Assembly: GCA_041397625.1 (NCBI GenBank) | Contig: JAWKWH010000003.1 | Coordinates: 1 to 64,000, forward strand | Direction of reading: 5' to 3' | Length of the DNA: 64,000 nucleotides | DNA from: JAWKWH01 sp041397625 | GTDB taxonomy: Bacteria > Pseudomonadota > Alphaproteobacteria > Rhizobiales > Rhizobiaceae | Part shown: positions 51,949-60,823 of the stretch, one piece after another | Numbering within the stretch: the first letter of the stretch is position 1 | Layout: every line of letters begins with the position of its first letter | Notes under the pieces: model-generated | Told to the model about the DNA's origin: nothing | Seen by the model: the letters and a program-made list of their open reading frames with translations, nothing else | Database searches by the model: none | Translations under genes and position numbers: made by a program

Positions 51949-52482
51949 TCAAAGTACCGTGGTGCGGGTGCCGCCGCGTTCCTTGGCGAGCTTCCTGAAC
52001 TTCCTGATCACCATGTCGCGCTTGAGCTTGGAGATGTGATCGATGAACAGGACGCCGTTCAGGTGGTCGATCTCGTGCTGGAGCACGGTCGCCAGGATAC
52101 CGTCGGCGTCGGTCACCTGCTCGTTGCCGTCGAGATCGATGGAACGCACGGTTACCGCGTCGGGCCGCTCGACATCGGCATAGTAGTCCGGGATCGACAG
52201 GCAGCCTTCCTCGTAGGTGGACACGCCACCGCCCGTCGCGACGATTTCCGGATTGACGAAGACGAGCGGGTTCTTCGGCTGGTCGTCCTTGGCGGTGTCG
52301 ACCACCAGCATGCGGACCGGCTCGCCGACCTGGATGGCCGCGAGCCCGATACCGGGCGCGTCATACATCGTCGCCAGCATGTCGTTTGCCAGGTCGCGGA
52401 CGCAGTCATCCACCCGCACGACAGGTTTCGACACCTCGCGCAGGATCGGATCGGGAAGCAGGACCAACGGCATGATTGTCAT
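51949..52482 (-). CDS. def: Peptide deformylase
   Basis: A 177-residue Def, removing the N-terminal formyl group. The three metal-site motifs are GIGLAAIQVG, EGCLSIPDY and LQHEIDHLNG. Start at ATG 52482 gives MTIMPLVLLPDPILR, the family N-terminus; a TTG three codons earlier is possible. Divergent from rmuC. Confidence 0.96.
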   Translation of the reverse strand: MTIMPLVLLPDPILREVSKPVVRVDDCVRDLANDMLATMYDAPGIGLAAIQVGEPVRMLVVDTAKDDQPKNPLVFVNPEIVATGGGVSTYEEGCLSIPDYYADVERPDAVTVRSIDLDGNEQVTDADGILATVLQHEIDHLNGVLFIDHISKLKRDMVIRKFRKLAKERGGTRTTVL

Positions 52483-52612
52483 GGCAGTCAACTAGGGAAT
52501 GCGCCGCAAACAGTCAATTATCTGTCGAAGCAGAAGCCGTCCGGTAACTTTGTTCCCGTTTTGATCTATCGGTGGGCGGCCGAATCGTCTATTGTGGCTG
52601 AAGGAGTGCCGT

Positions 52613-53854
52613 ATGCTGTTTGACGAACCGGTCGCCCGGCTGGGCGCGACAACCATTACTTTCGGAGAAACGGTTCTGGCGGCGGGCGGCGTTCTGGCCC
52701 TGCTGCTGATCGTGCTCGTCGTGGCCCTGGTGCGCGCCTCAAGGGCGCGGGCGTTGGCGGCTGGCGAGGCGGCCGAAAGAGCGCGCGAGGCCGAGACGCG
52801 CATGGCCGAGATCATGAAGGCGCAGGCCGAGATGCAGGGCCGCATGGGCGCGATGGCCGAGGTGTTCGGCGCGCGCCAGGCCGATCTCAACAAGGCAATC
52901 GGCGACCGGCTCGACGGCATGACCAGTCGTCTCGGCCATTCGATCAGCGAGCAGACGAAGTCGACGCACGAGAACCTGGCGAAGCTGCAGGAACGGCTGG
53001 CGGTGATCGATACCGCCCAGACCAACATCCAGTCGCTGGCCAACCAGGTGGTGGAACTGCAGTCGATCCTGTCGAACAAGCAGACGCGAGGCGCCTTCGG
53101 CCAGAACCGCATGGAGGCGATCATCGCCGACGGGTTGCCGATCGGCGCCTTCGATTTCCAGTTCACGCTGAGCAACGGCAACCGGCCCGACTGCGTGGTC
53201 TACATGCCGAACGACGCCCCGCCGCTGGTCATCGACGCCAAATTCCCACTGGAAAGCTGGCACGCGATCCGCGATGCCGGCAGCGAGGCGGACGCGAAAC
53301 CGGCGGTGCAGCGTTTCCGCCGCGACATGGACGTGCATATCAAGGCGATCGCGGAGCGCTATTTCATTCCAGGCGAGACGCAGGACACCGCCTTCATGTT
53401 CGTGCCGTCGGAATCGATCTTCGCCGAGATCCACGAGAATCACGAAGCGGTGGTGCACAAGGCGCACCGCGCCCGCGTCGTCATCGTGTCGCCGTCGCTG
53501 CTGATGCTGTCGATCCAGGTGGTGCAGGCATTGCTGAAGGATGCGCGCATGCGCGAGCAGGCGCATCTGATTCAGGCCGAGGTGATGCATCTGATGAAGG
53601 ATCTGAGCCTGCTCGGCGAGCGGGTCGGCAAGCTGAAGACGCATTTCCAGCAGGCCGGCCGCGACATCGAGCAGATCGAGATTTCGACCGGCAAGCTCGC
53701 CCGGCGCGGCGCGAAGATCGAGGGGCTCGAATTCGACGGCCAGGCCGGCGGCGATCGGATGGCGGACGGTCCGCGTGACCAGGGCGAAAAGCCGGCCGTC
53801 GGTGCGGTCGAGGAAACCAAGCCGCGGCTGTTCAGCGTCAAGGGCGGTTCTTGA
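52613..53854 (+). CDS. rmuC: DNA recombination protein RmuC
   Basis: A 413-residue RmuC-family protein, thought to limit inversion or recombination at repeats through a nuclease-like fold. An N-terminal membrane helix (about residues 24-43) is followed by a long coiled coil to about 150. The RmuC domain includes RPDCVVYMPND, VIDAKFPLESWHA and MFVPSESIFAEIHENH. The ATG follows AAGGAG. Confidence 0.95.
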   Translation: MLFDEPVARLGATTITFGETVLAAGGVLALLLIVLVVALVRASRARALAAGEAAERAREAETRMAEIMKAQAEMQGRMGAMAEVFGARQADLNKAIGDRLDGMTSRLGHSISEQTKSTHENLAKLQERLAVIDTAQTNIQSLANQVVELQSILSNKQTRGAFGQNRMEAIIADGLPIGAFDFQFTLSNGNRPDCVVYMPNDAPPLVIDAKFPLESWHAIRDAGSEADAKPAVQRFRRDMDVHIKAIAERYFIPGETQDTAFMFVPSESIFAEIHENHEAVVHKAHRARVVIVSPSLLMLSIQVVQALLKDARMREQAHLIQAEVMHLMKDLSLLGERVGKLKTHFQQAGRDIEQIEISTGKLARRGAKIEGLEFDGQAGGDRMADGPRDQGEKPAVGAVEETKPRLFSVKGGS

Positions 53855-53952
53855 GGGAGGGGTAGGGACCAAAGCTGTTCATCTTTGGATGGAAGCGGTT
53901 TGATGGCGTTCGTTTCGGCGAGGAGGGAGAACGTCGCAGCATCAGACCCCCG

Positions 53953-54100
53953 CCTCCCCCTTGAGGGGAGGCGCAAGAGGCAAGCGCTAGCGCAGCCGAT
54001 TGGGTGGGGGTGCCAAGGAAGTGCGATCTCTCCAAATACCCCCACCCGGCTCTGTCTTGGCTAACGCAAGCCGATCGCCGACCTCCCCTCAAGGGGGAGG
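53953..54100. repeat. Nested palindromic intergenic repeat (RIME-like)
   Basis: A 148-base element in the 309-base rmuC-yacG gap. Its ends are exact 19-bp inverted repeats (53953-53971 and 54082-54100), each nearly palindromic itself (CCTCCCC/GGGGAGG). Inside is a second exact inverted pair, GGGTGGGGGT (54002-54011) and ACCCCCACCC (54038-54047). This build is like non-coding intergenic mosaic or MITE elements of rhizobia. It has no coding capacity and no recognised target duplication. Nothing else was seen in the gap. Confidence 0.75.
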
Positions 54101-54163
54101 TGGGTTTGGTCGCCAGGTCGCAAGCTGCAAATCACTGAAATCAGATAACAAACCGCTTTTACC

Positions 54164-54361
54164 TCAGGCCTCGGCGTCCTCGTCGTCGACCGCCCTGCCG
54201 GGGATGGCATAGGCGCCGGACAGCCAGCGGTTGAGGTCGATGTCCTTGCAGCGCGCCGAGCAGAAGGGATAGTGTCGGCGGGTCGAGTCGTGGCCGCATT
54301 CGGGGCATTTGACCCTGGGGCGGAGCGGGGCGATCTTGCCGTTTTCAGCTTTGGCCATCAT
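54164..54361 (-). CDS. yacG: DNA gyrase inhibitor / zinc protein YacG
   Basis: A 65-residue zinc-ribbon protein with the four cysteines in VKCPECGHDS and YPFCSARCKDIDL, the YacG signature. E. coli YacG binds gyrase B and inhibits it. Either of two adjacent ATGs (54361 or 54358) may be the start. It follows maf by 17 bases in the conserved infA-maf-yacG order. The acidic tail DDEDAEA is usual. Confidence 0.93.
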   Translation of the reverse strand: MMAKAENGKIAPLRPRVKCPECGHDSTRRHYPFCSARCKDIDLNRWLSGAYAIPGRAVDDEDAEA

Positions 54362-54378
54362 CGTTTCATGCGCTGCAC

Positions 54379-55011
54379 TCAGGCCGGCGCGTGGCCCGTT
54401 GCCCAGTTGATGTGGATGCGGAAACCCTCGGCTGCCAACAGCCCGACGGTTTCGTAGAGCGGCAGGCCGACGACGTTGGAATATGATCCGACCAGCTTGA
54501 CGATGAAGGTGCCGGCCAGGCCCTGGATGGCGTAAGCGCCGGCCTTGCCGCGCCATTCGCCGGAGGCGAGATAGGCTTCCAGTTCCTCACGCGACAGGCG
54601 CTTGAAGCGCACCCTGGATTCGACCAGGCGCTGGCGCGTCGTTCCGCCCGGCGTGATCAGGCAGATACCGGTATAGACGCGGTGGGAGCGGCCGGAGAGC
54701 AGGCGCAGGCAGTTGGCCGCCTCGTCGGTCAGTTCCGCCTTCGGCAGGATGCGGCGGCCGACCGCGACCACGGTGTCGGCGGCGAGCACATAGGCGCCTT
54801 CGCGGTCATCGCGTCCGCGCAGAAGCGCCACGGCCTTTTCGGCTTTCTCGCCGGCAAGCCGCTTGGCGAGCGAGCGGGGGTGCTCGGATTTGTGCGGCAT
54901 CTCGTCGATGTCGGCGGGAACCAGCAGGTCGGGCTCGATGCCGGCCTGTTGCAGCATCTCCACCCGGCGCGGCGACCCGGATGCCAAAACAAGCTTTTGC
55001 GCGATGCTCAT
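54379..55011 (-). CDS. maf: Maf-family nucleotide pyrophosphatase
   Basis: A 210-residue Maf protein, a house-cleaning nucleoside triphosphate pyrophosphatase. Motifs LASGSPRRVEMLQQAG, YVLAADTVVAVG and LSGRSHRVYTG are intact. The long N-terminal loop DIDEMPHKSEHP is typical of the alphaproteobacterial form. Sits between infA and yacG, same strand. Confidence 0.94.
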   Translation of the reverse strand: MSIAQKLVLASGSPRRVEMLQQAGIEPDLLVPADIDEMPHKSEHPRSLAKRLAGEKAEKAVALLRGRDDREGAYVLAADTVVAVGRRILPKAELTDEAANCLRLLSGRSHRVYTGICLITPGGTTRQRLVESRVRFKRLSREELEAYLASGEWRGKAGAYAIQGLAGTFIVKLVGSYSNVVGLPLYETVGLLAAEGFRIHINWATGHAPA

Positions 55012-55063
55012 CGGATCAAGTCACCAGGTTCGGATCAGAACGCCCGCGCGCGGGCGTCGCCGT

Positions 55064-55282
55064 CTATTTGAAACGGTAGGTTATGCGGCCCTTTGTCAGG
55101 TCGTAGGGGGTCATTTCGACCAGGACCTTGTCGCCGGTAAGCACGCGGATGCGGTTCTTGCGCATGCGGCCGGCGGTGTGGGCGATGATTTCGTGATCGT
55201 TTTCGAGTTTGACCCGGAACATCGCATTGGGCAGCAATTCCGTTACAACTCCCGGGAATTCGAGAACTTCTTCCTTGGGCAT
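55064..55282 (-). CDS. infA: Translation initiation factor IF-1
   Basis: A 72-residue S1/OB-fold IF-1: PKEEVLEFPGVVTELLPNA, GRMRKNRIRVLTGDKV and PYDLTKGRITYRFK are nearly invariant. It occupies the ribosomal A site during initiation. The ATG at 55282 is correct for the family; the longer frame upstream is meaningless. Confidence 0.98.
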   Translation of the reverse strand: MPKEEVLEFPGVVTELLPNAMFRVKLENDHEIIAHTAGRMRKNRIRVLTGDKVLVEMTPYDLTKGRITYRFK

Positions 55283-55403
55283 CCTTGACCTTTGGTTTGA
55301 CCATATTCCTCCGGCCAAGCCGGAAGTCGCGCGGAACCTATAGGAAACTCCGGGCTTTGTGAACATGATTGTTGCACTGCGGCGTACGACGATGTGGCGA
55401 GCG

Positions 55404-55886
55404 TCACGGGACGGCAAAGCGCTTGCGGATGCGCTCGCGCAAACGGTCGCGGACATCGCGATAGGCGTCGAGGATCTGGCGGCGCGTGCCGGTGGCCGTC
55501 GTCGGGTCGGCGGTCGGCCAGTATTCCACGTCGACGGCCGCCGAGCGGGTCAGTTCCAGCGCGGCGTGATGGGCCTCCGGCGCCAGCGTGACGATCAGGT
55601 CGAAATAGCTATCGTCCAGCGCCGACAGTTCGTGCGGCTGACGCTCGCCGAGCGACAGGCCGATCTCGGCCAGAACCTCGTCGACGAAAGGGTCGCGCTC
55701 GCCGGAGCGCACGCCGGCCGAGGCGATGAAGACATGTTTGGGCAGCAGGTCGCGGGCCATAAGCTCGGCCATCGGCGAACGAATGGCGTTCATGCCGCAA
55801 AGAAACAGGATCGAGCCTGGAACCGAGCGGCCGGAAGCCAGCGCACCAACCGAACCGTCGCTCTCGGCCGGCGCCGCGTTCATCAT
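55404..55886 (-). CDS. Low-molecular-weight phosphotyrosine phosphatase-like protein
   Basis: A 160-residue LMW-PTP/arsenate-reductase-fold protein. The P-loop is FLCGMNAIRSPMAE, giving Cys30-x5-Arg36. The second loop cysteine of ordinary LMW-PTPs (CxGNxCRS) is Ile here, so redox regulation through a vicinal disulfide is lost. An Asp-Pro in TADPTTATG supplies the general acid. The ATG overlaps the UPF0262 stop (ATGA). Conserved position before infA in rhizobia. Confidence 0.9.
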   Translation of the reverse strand: MMNAAPAESDGSVGALASGRSVPGSILFLCGMNAIRSPMAELMARDLLPKHVFIASAGVRSGERDPFVDEVLAEIGLSLGERQPHELSALDDSYFDLIVTLAPEAHHAALELTRSAAVDVEYWPTADPTTATGTRRQILDAYRDVRDRLRERIRKRFAVP

Positions 55887-56365
55887 CCGCGCCAGTGCAG
55901 CACGCAGACCAGGGTGAACAGCCGGCGGGCGGTGTCGAAGTCGACGTCGATCTTGCCGTTCAGCCGGTCCTTCAGTGTCTGCGAACCTTCGTTGTGCAGG
56001 CCGCGGCGACCCATGTCGATAGCCTCGATCTGGCTTGGCGTGGAACTGCGGATCGCTTCATAATAGCTCTCGCAGATCATGAAGTAGTCCTTGACGATAC
56101 GACGAAACGGGGTGAGCGACAGAATGTGGGTTACAACCGGCATATCGTCCTCGCGCGATACCGCGAAGATCAGCCGCGATTCGACCAGCGACAGTTTCAG
56201 CTTGTAGGGACCGCCGGTCTCGTCGCCGACCGGCTGGAAACAGTTCTCTTCCACCAGGTCGAAGATGGCGACCGCGCGCTCGTGCTCGACATCCGGCGTC
56301 GAACGGCCGATCGTGTCATCGAGATGGACATCGATCAGGCGGTTGTTTTGCTGTTCCCGGTCCAT
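55883..56365 (-). CDS. UPF0262 family protein
   Basis: A 160-residue protein matching UPF0262, found almost only in alphaproteobacteria. Hallmarks are RAVAIFDLVEENCFQPVG, FAVSREDDMPVVTHILSLTPFRRIVKDYF and the helical RRLFTLVCVLHWRG end. Function unknown. It lies seven bases after hisD and overlaps the phosphatase, so it belongs to the hisD unit. Confidence 0.93.
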   Translation of the reverse strand: MDREQQNNRLIDVHLDDTIGRSTPDVEHERAVAIFDLVEENCFQPVGDETGGPYKLKLSLVESRLIFAVSREDDMPVVTHILSLTPFRRIVKDYFMICESYYEAIRSSTPSQIEAIDMGRRGLHNEGSQTLKDRLNGKIDVDFDTARRLFTLVCVLHWRG

Positions 56366-56372
56366 CGCCGCC

Positions 56373-57671
56373 TCAGGTAAGCCTGTTCATGCGGATGGAA
56401 ACCGAACGCGCATGGGCGTCGAGCCCCTCGGCGCCGGCGAGTGCGATCGCAGCGGGCCCCAGCTGGGCGAGCTGCTCGGCGTCGAGCTTCAGGATCGAGG
56501 TCCGCTTCATGAAATCCAGCACCGACAGGCCGGAGGAAAAGCGGGCCGTGCGCGCGGTGGGCAGCACGTGGTTTGAGCCGCCGACATAGTCGCCGATGAC
56601 CTCGGGCGTGTAGCGGCCGACGAAGATGGCGCCGGCATTGCGAATGCGGCCGGCAAAGGCATCGGCGTCGTCGAAGGCGAGTTCGAGATGTTCCGGCGCG
56701 ATGCGGTCGGCAAGCGATATCGCCTGGTCGAGCGCCTCGACATCGATGATGGCGCCATGGTCGCGCCAGCTCGCGGCCGCCGTCTCGGCGCGGGGCAGGG
56801 TGGAGAGCTGCAGGTCGACGGCGGCGGCGACCGCCTCGCCGAAACCGGCATCGTCGGTGATCAGGATCGACTGGGCGGCGGTGTCGTGCTCGGCCTGGGC
56901 GAGCAGGTCGGCGGCGATCCAGGCGGGATCGTTGTCGCCGTCGGCGATCACCAGCACCTCCGAAGGCCCGGCGACCATGTCGATGCCGACCGTGCCGAAA
57001 ACAAGGCGCTTGGCGGCGGCCACCCAGGCATTGCCGGGACCGGTGATCTTGGCGACCGGGGTGATGGTCTCGGTGCCGTAGGCGAGCGCTGCGATCGCCT
57101 GGGCGCCGCCGATACGGTAGATCTCATCGACGCCGGCGAGGCGGGCGGCGGCCAGCACCAGCGGATTGAGCCGGCCGTCGGGGGCCGGCACCGCCATGAC
57201 GATGCGTTCGACGCCGGCGACCCGGGCCGGTACGGCGTTCATCAGCACCGAGCTCGGATAGCTCGCCGTGCCGCCGGGCACGTAGAGACCGACGGATTCC
57301 ACCGCGGTCCAGCGCCAGCCGAGTTCGACGCCGAGCGGGTCGGTGTAGCGATGGTCCTGCGGTCGCTGGCGCTGGTGATGGGCCCGGATGCGGTCGGCGG
57401 CCAGCTTCAGAGCGTCGAGTGTGCCCGGATCGACCGTATCGAAGGCGCGGGCAATTTCGTCTGCCGAAACGGCCATCGGCGTATCGGCGAAATCGAGCCG
57501 GTCGAGCTTTCGGGTATAGTCGGCAAGCGCCCGGTCGCCACCGGTCCTGATGTCGGCGATGATCGCGGCCGCTTCCCGGTCGACATCGGCGGCCGCATCG
57601 CGCCTCGCCGCCAGGAAGGCGGCGAAATCCTTTTCGAAACCGGCGTTGCGTATGTCGAGGCGGAGCGGCAT
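56373..57671 (-). CDS. hisD: Histidinol dehydrogenase
   Basis: A 432-residue HisD, catalysing the last two oxidations of histidine synthesis with Zn and NAD. Motifs are GLYVPGGTASYPSSVLMNAVPA, VAGPSEVLVIADGDNDPAWI and the His-Glu catalytic pair in RIAPEHLELAFDD. Length is normal. Follows DUF2948 by 16 bases. Confidence 0.97.
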   Translation of the reverse strand: MPLRLDIRNAGFEKDFAAFLAARRDAAADVDREAAAIIADIRTGGDRALADYTRKLDRLDFADTPMAVSADEIARAFDTVDPGTLDALKLAADRIRAHHQRQRPQDHRYTDPLGVELGWRWTAVESVGLYVPGGTASYPSSVLMNAVPARVAGVERIVMAVPAPDGRLNPLVLAAARLAGVDEIYRIGGAQAIAALAYGTETITPVAKITGPGNAWVAAAKRLVFGTVGIDMVAGPSEVLVIADGDNDPAWIAADLLAQAEHDTAAQSILITDDAGFGEAVAAAVDLQLSTLPRAETAAASWRDHGAIIDVEALDQAISLADRIAPEHLELAFDDADAFAGRIRNAGAIFVGRYTPEVIGDYVGGSNHVLPTARTARFSSGLSVLDFMKRTSILKLDAEQLAQLGPAAIALAGAEGLDAHARSVSIRMNRLT

Positions 57672-57687
57672 GGTCGGTCGGACTCCG

Positions 57688-58122
57688 TCAGCGGGGGTGG
57701 GCCGGGCGCGAGGCGGCCTGCCAGGCCGCGCCCAGATCGGTCAGACGCGCCTCGATGCATTCGACGTCGAGCCGGATGGCCGCATCGCCGGAAAAGACGA
57801 TCTCGACCCGTCCGGACGGCGCCTCGGTCTCCTCGAAGCGGATGGCGAGCACGGCGAGTATGGCGTCCTTTTTGCCGCGGTCGAGGCCGGAGGAACGCAT
57901 CGCGACGACGCGGTCGAACTGTAGCACGGCGTTGCGGCGCTCGTTATGACGGCGGAACAGGCGCTGCGGTATCTCCCAGGCAAAACGATTGACCGGCAGC
58001 AGCAGTCGGCCGTCGCCGGGCCGGTAATCGATATCGCCGACCTTCAACACCGCGTCCTGCATATGGGCGGACACGATCTTGAGGTCTTCCTCGTCAAGGG
58101 CGGCAAGGCGCAGAGGCTTCAT
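57688..58122 (-). CDS. DUF2948 family protein
   Basis: A 144-residue alphaproteobacterial protein of DUF2948. Opening PLRLAALDEEDLKIVSAHMQ and the centre RLLLPVNRFAWEI are characteristic, and it has the conserved spot between murA and hisD. Function unknown. The 126-base gap to murA has no clear feature. Confidence 0.9.
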   Translation of the reverse strand: MKPLRLAALDEEDLKIVSAHMQDAVLKVGDIDYRPGDGRLLLPVNRFAWEIPQRLFRRHNERRNAVLQFDRVVAMRSSGLDRGKKDAILAVLAIRFEETEAPSGRVEIVFSGDAAIRLDVECIEARLTDLGAAWQAASRPAHPR

Positions 58123-58248
58123 GCTCGTTCGGATTCTCCGCCGGTCTCATCTGTTCGGACATTCCCTAGGCCGTCCAATACCGCAGTGCAACATACAGAC
58201 AGGCCGTTCGCGCAGCAACTGCAAGCATGGACCGGCCGACTGCCCGGC

Positions 58249-59541
58249 TCAATCCGATACGCGCTCGATCCGCGCGCCGCAGCCAGACAGCTTCTCCTCC
58301 AGCCGTTCGAAGCCGCGGTCGAGATGGTAGACGCGGTTGACCATGGTCTCGCCTTCGGCGGCAAGCCCGGCGATCACCAGCGACACCGAGGCGCGCAAAT
58401 CGGTCGCCATTACCGGTGCGCCGCGCAGTCGCTCGACGCCGTCGACGATCGCCGTCTGACCGTCGAGCGTGATGTTGGCGCCGAGCCGGGCGAGTTCCTG
58501 CACATGCATGAAGCGGTTCTCGAAAATGGTCTCGGTGATGCGGGCGCGGCCGGCGGCGCGGGTCATCAGACCCATGAACTGGGCCTGCAGGTCGGTTGGA
58601 AAACCGGGAAAGGGCTCGGTGGTCACATCGACCGGACGGATCGGCTCGTCGCCGCGCACGACGCGGATGCCATCGTCGCCGGCGCTGATCTCGGCGCCGG
58701 TGGCGGCAACGACGTCAAGTGCCTTTTGCAGCAGCTCCGGCCTCGCGCCGGCAAGCAGCACATTGCCGCCGGTCATCGCCGCGGCCATGGCGTAGGTGCC
58801 GGTCTCGATACGGTCCGGAATGACCGCGTGACGGGCCCCGTGCAGTGCGCTGACGCCGGAAATGGTCACCGTCGGCGTGCCGGCACCCTCGATGCGGGCG
58901 CCCATGGCGTTGAGGCAGTCGGCGAGATTGACGATTTCCGGTTCGCGGGCGGCGTTTTCCAGCACGGTCTCGCCGCGGGCGAGCGAGGCTGCCATCAACA
59001 TCACATGGGTGGCGCCGACGGACACTTTGGGAAAGCGGTAGCGGCTGCCGGCTAGCCCGCCCCTGGGGGCTTTCGCCAGCACATAGCCATTGTCGATGTC
59101 GATCTCGGCGCCAAGCGCGCGCAGCCCCTCGATGAACAGATCGACCGGCCGCGTGCCGATGGCGCAGCCGCCGGGCAGCGACACGCGCGCCTCGCCGGTG
59201 CGCGCCAGAAGCGGCCCGACGACCCAGAAGCTGGCCCGCATCTTGGAGACCAACTCATAGGGTGCCGTGGTGTCGACAATGGTGCGGGCGGTGAAGTTGA
59301 CGGTGCGCGAATAGCCCTCGGCCTGGCGCGCGCGTCGGCCGTTGACCGAATAGTCGACGCCGTGATTGCCGAGAATGCGGATCAACTGCTCGACATCGGC
59401 CAGATGCGGCACGTTTTCGAGCGTCAGCGTGTCGTCAGTCAGAAGCGAGGCGATCATCAAGGGCAGCGCGGCGTTCTTGGCGCCGGAGATGGGGATCGTG
59501 CCCTTAAGCCTGTTACCGCCGGTTATCCTGATTCGGTCCAT
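58249..59541 (-). CDS. murA: UDP-N-acetylglucosamine 1-carboxyvinyltransferase
   Basis: A 430-residue MurA, the first committed peptidoglycan enzyme. Active-site Cys is in LPGGCAIGTRPVDL, the fosfomycin-target cysteine. The N-terminal GNRLKGTIPISGAKNAALP and C-terminal inside-out alpha/beta barrel repeats are intact. The start codon ATG 59541 is standard. Confidence 0.97.
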   Translation of the reverse strand: MDRIRITGGNRLKGTIPISGAKNAALPLMIASLLTDDTLTLENVPHLADVEQLIRILGNHGVDYSVNGRRARQAEGYSRTVNFTARTIVDTTAPYELVSKMRASFWVVGPLLARTGEARVSLPGGCAIGTRPVDLFIEGLRALGAEIDIDNGYVLAKAPRGGLAGSRYRFPKVSVGATHVMLMAASLARGETVLENAAREPEIVNLADCLNAMGARIEGAGTPTVTISGVSALHGARHAVIPDRIETGTYAMAAAMTGGNVLLAGARPELLQKALDVVAATGAEISAGDDGIRVVRGDEPIRPVDVTTEPFPGFPTDLQAQFMGLMTRAAGRARITETIFENRFMHVQELARLGANITLDGQTAIVDGVERLRGAPVMATDLRASVSLVIAGLAAEGETMVNRVYHLDRGFERLEEKLSGCGARIERVSD

Positions 59542-59722
59542 ATGAAACTTCGTCCCCGTTGCATGCCGGTCTTTCGCGGCATGCCGTGCGGCAATGTCGC
59601 CATAGCCTGATTGTCCCTGATGGATTCACCGCTCTAAGAGATCGTCCGCAGCGGTTCAACCCCGGATGGCCCTGTCGGTTAACGCGGGCGGCCCGAGCGC
59701 TGCGCGCCGGGCGGGTTCCCGC

Positions 59723-59887
59723 TCACTTTTCCGTTTCTTGCCTCTTTTCCTCCGACGCTTTATCGCGCAGCCGCGCCTGGGCCTTACGCCTTTGCAGGTT
59801 GGCCCTGAGTTCGGCGGCAAGCCTGGCCTTGCGGTCGTCCTGCCTTGAACCCTTTTCGGCCTTGCCGTCGCCGGTCGTGTCGTTCAT
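59723..59887 (-). CDS. Small charged hypothetical protein
   Basis: A 54-residue, highly charged and probably helical protein (ARLAAELRANLQRRKAQARL, then a Lys/Glu-rich end). Similar short proteins accompany murA in related genomes, from memory, not from a search. The ATG at 59887 is preceded by AAGCGGAGCAGCAG. Function unknown. Confidence 0.65.
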   Translation of the reverse strand: MNDTTGDGKAEKGSRQDDRKARLAAELRANLQRRKAQARLRDKASEEKRQETEK

Positions 59888-60038
59888 CTGCTGCTCCGCT
59901 TGCCGCGCGAATGCCTTGACTGACCCTAGGCAATTGCATGGCGAAACTACGGCTGCAAGCCTCAGCCGTCGGGCGTCGAACGGATGCTTGCACTGTCGCG
60001 GGCGATGTGCCAGAAGGCGGCGCAATTCATGGCCCAAC

Positions 60039-60113
<75 letters not shown>

Positions 60114-60176
60114 CTATCCCGGCGATCGGTTCTTCACGGCAATGCTGCAGGTTTGCGCGGCGCCCGTTGGTGTGTC

Positions 60177-60734
60177 TCAGGCCGCCTTCCACTTGATCGA
60201 GCAGCCGACCGAGAGCGACTGGTCGGCGGCGGGCGTCGTTCCGGCGAGTACGGCTTCGACCGCGGCGCGCAGGTCGGCGCCGGTGACGGGCTCGTCATTG
60301 CGCGGGCGGCTTGCATCGAACTGCCCGCGATAGACCAGCGAGCGGCCGGCGTCGAACAGGAAGAATTCCGGCGTGCAGACGGCATCATAGGCGCGCGCCA
60401 CATCCTGGCTTTCGTCGTAGAGATAGGGGAAGGGGTAGCCGAACGCGGCGACGTCCCTTGCCATCTCCTCCGGCGAATCGGCCGGATAGGCTTCCGCATC
60501 GTTGCTGTTGATGGCGACGACGGCGCAGCCCCGCGGCATCATCTCGGCGGCGAAATCGGCAAGCGCCTTTTTCAGATGTTTCACATAGGGGCAATGATTG
60601 CACATGAAGATGACGACCAGCGCCGGGCTGGCGGCGAAGTCGGCCAGCCGGTTCACCTTGCCTTCCGTGTCCGGCAGGGCAAAATCCGGCGCCCTGGTGC
60701 CGAGCGGCATCATCGTGGATTCGGTCCGTACCAT
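60177..60734 (-). CDS. Thioredoxin-like (AhpC/TSA-related) protein
   Basis: A 185-residue thioredoxin-fold protein of the redoxin type. The opening LGTRAPDFALPDTEGKVNRL is followed by VVIFMCNHCPYVKHLK with Cys45-x2-Cys48. A cis-Pro-like VCTPEFFLFD is near residue 118. These cytosolic proteins are loosely linked to oxidative-stress defence. ATG 60734 is normal; a much longer in-frame extension only shadows the ligase gene. Confidence 0.9.
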   Translation of the reverse strand: MVRTESTMMPLGTRAPDFALPDTEGKVNRLADFAASPALVVIFMCNHCPYVKHLKKALADFAAEMMPRGCAVVAINSNDAEAYPADSPEEMARDVAAFGYPFPYLYDESQDVARAYDAVCTPEFFLFDAGRSLVYRGQFDASRPRNDEPVTGADLRAAVEAVLAGTTPAADQSLSVGCSIKWKAA

Positions 60735-60823
60735 GACGACCTCCCTGACAGTTGCGTCAACTCCTGTATTGCGCAATTCGCCGCCGTCCGCCACCGCGTC
60801 GGAAACGTCGATGTCTACGGACC

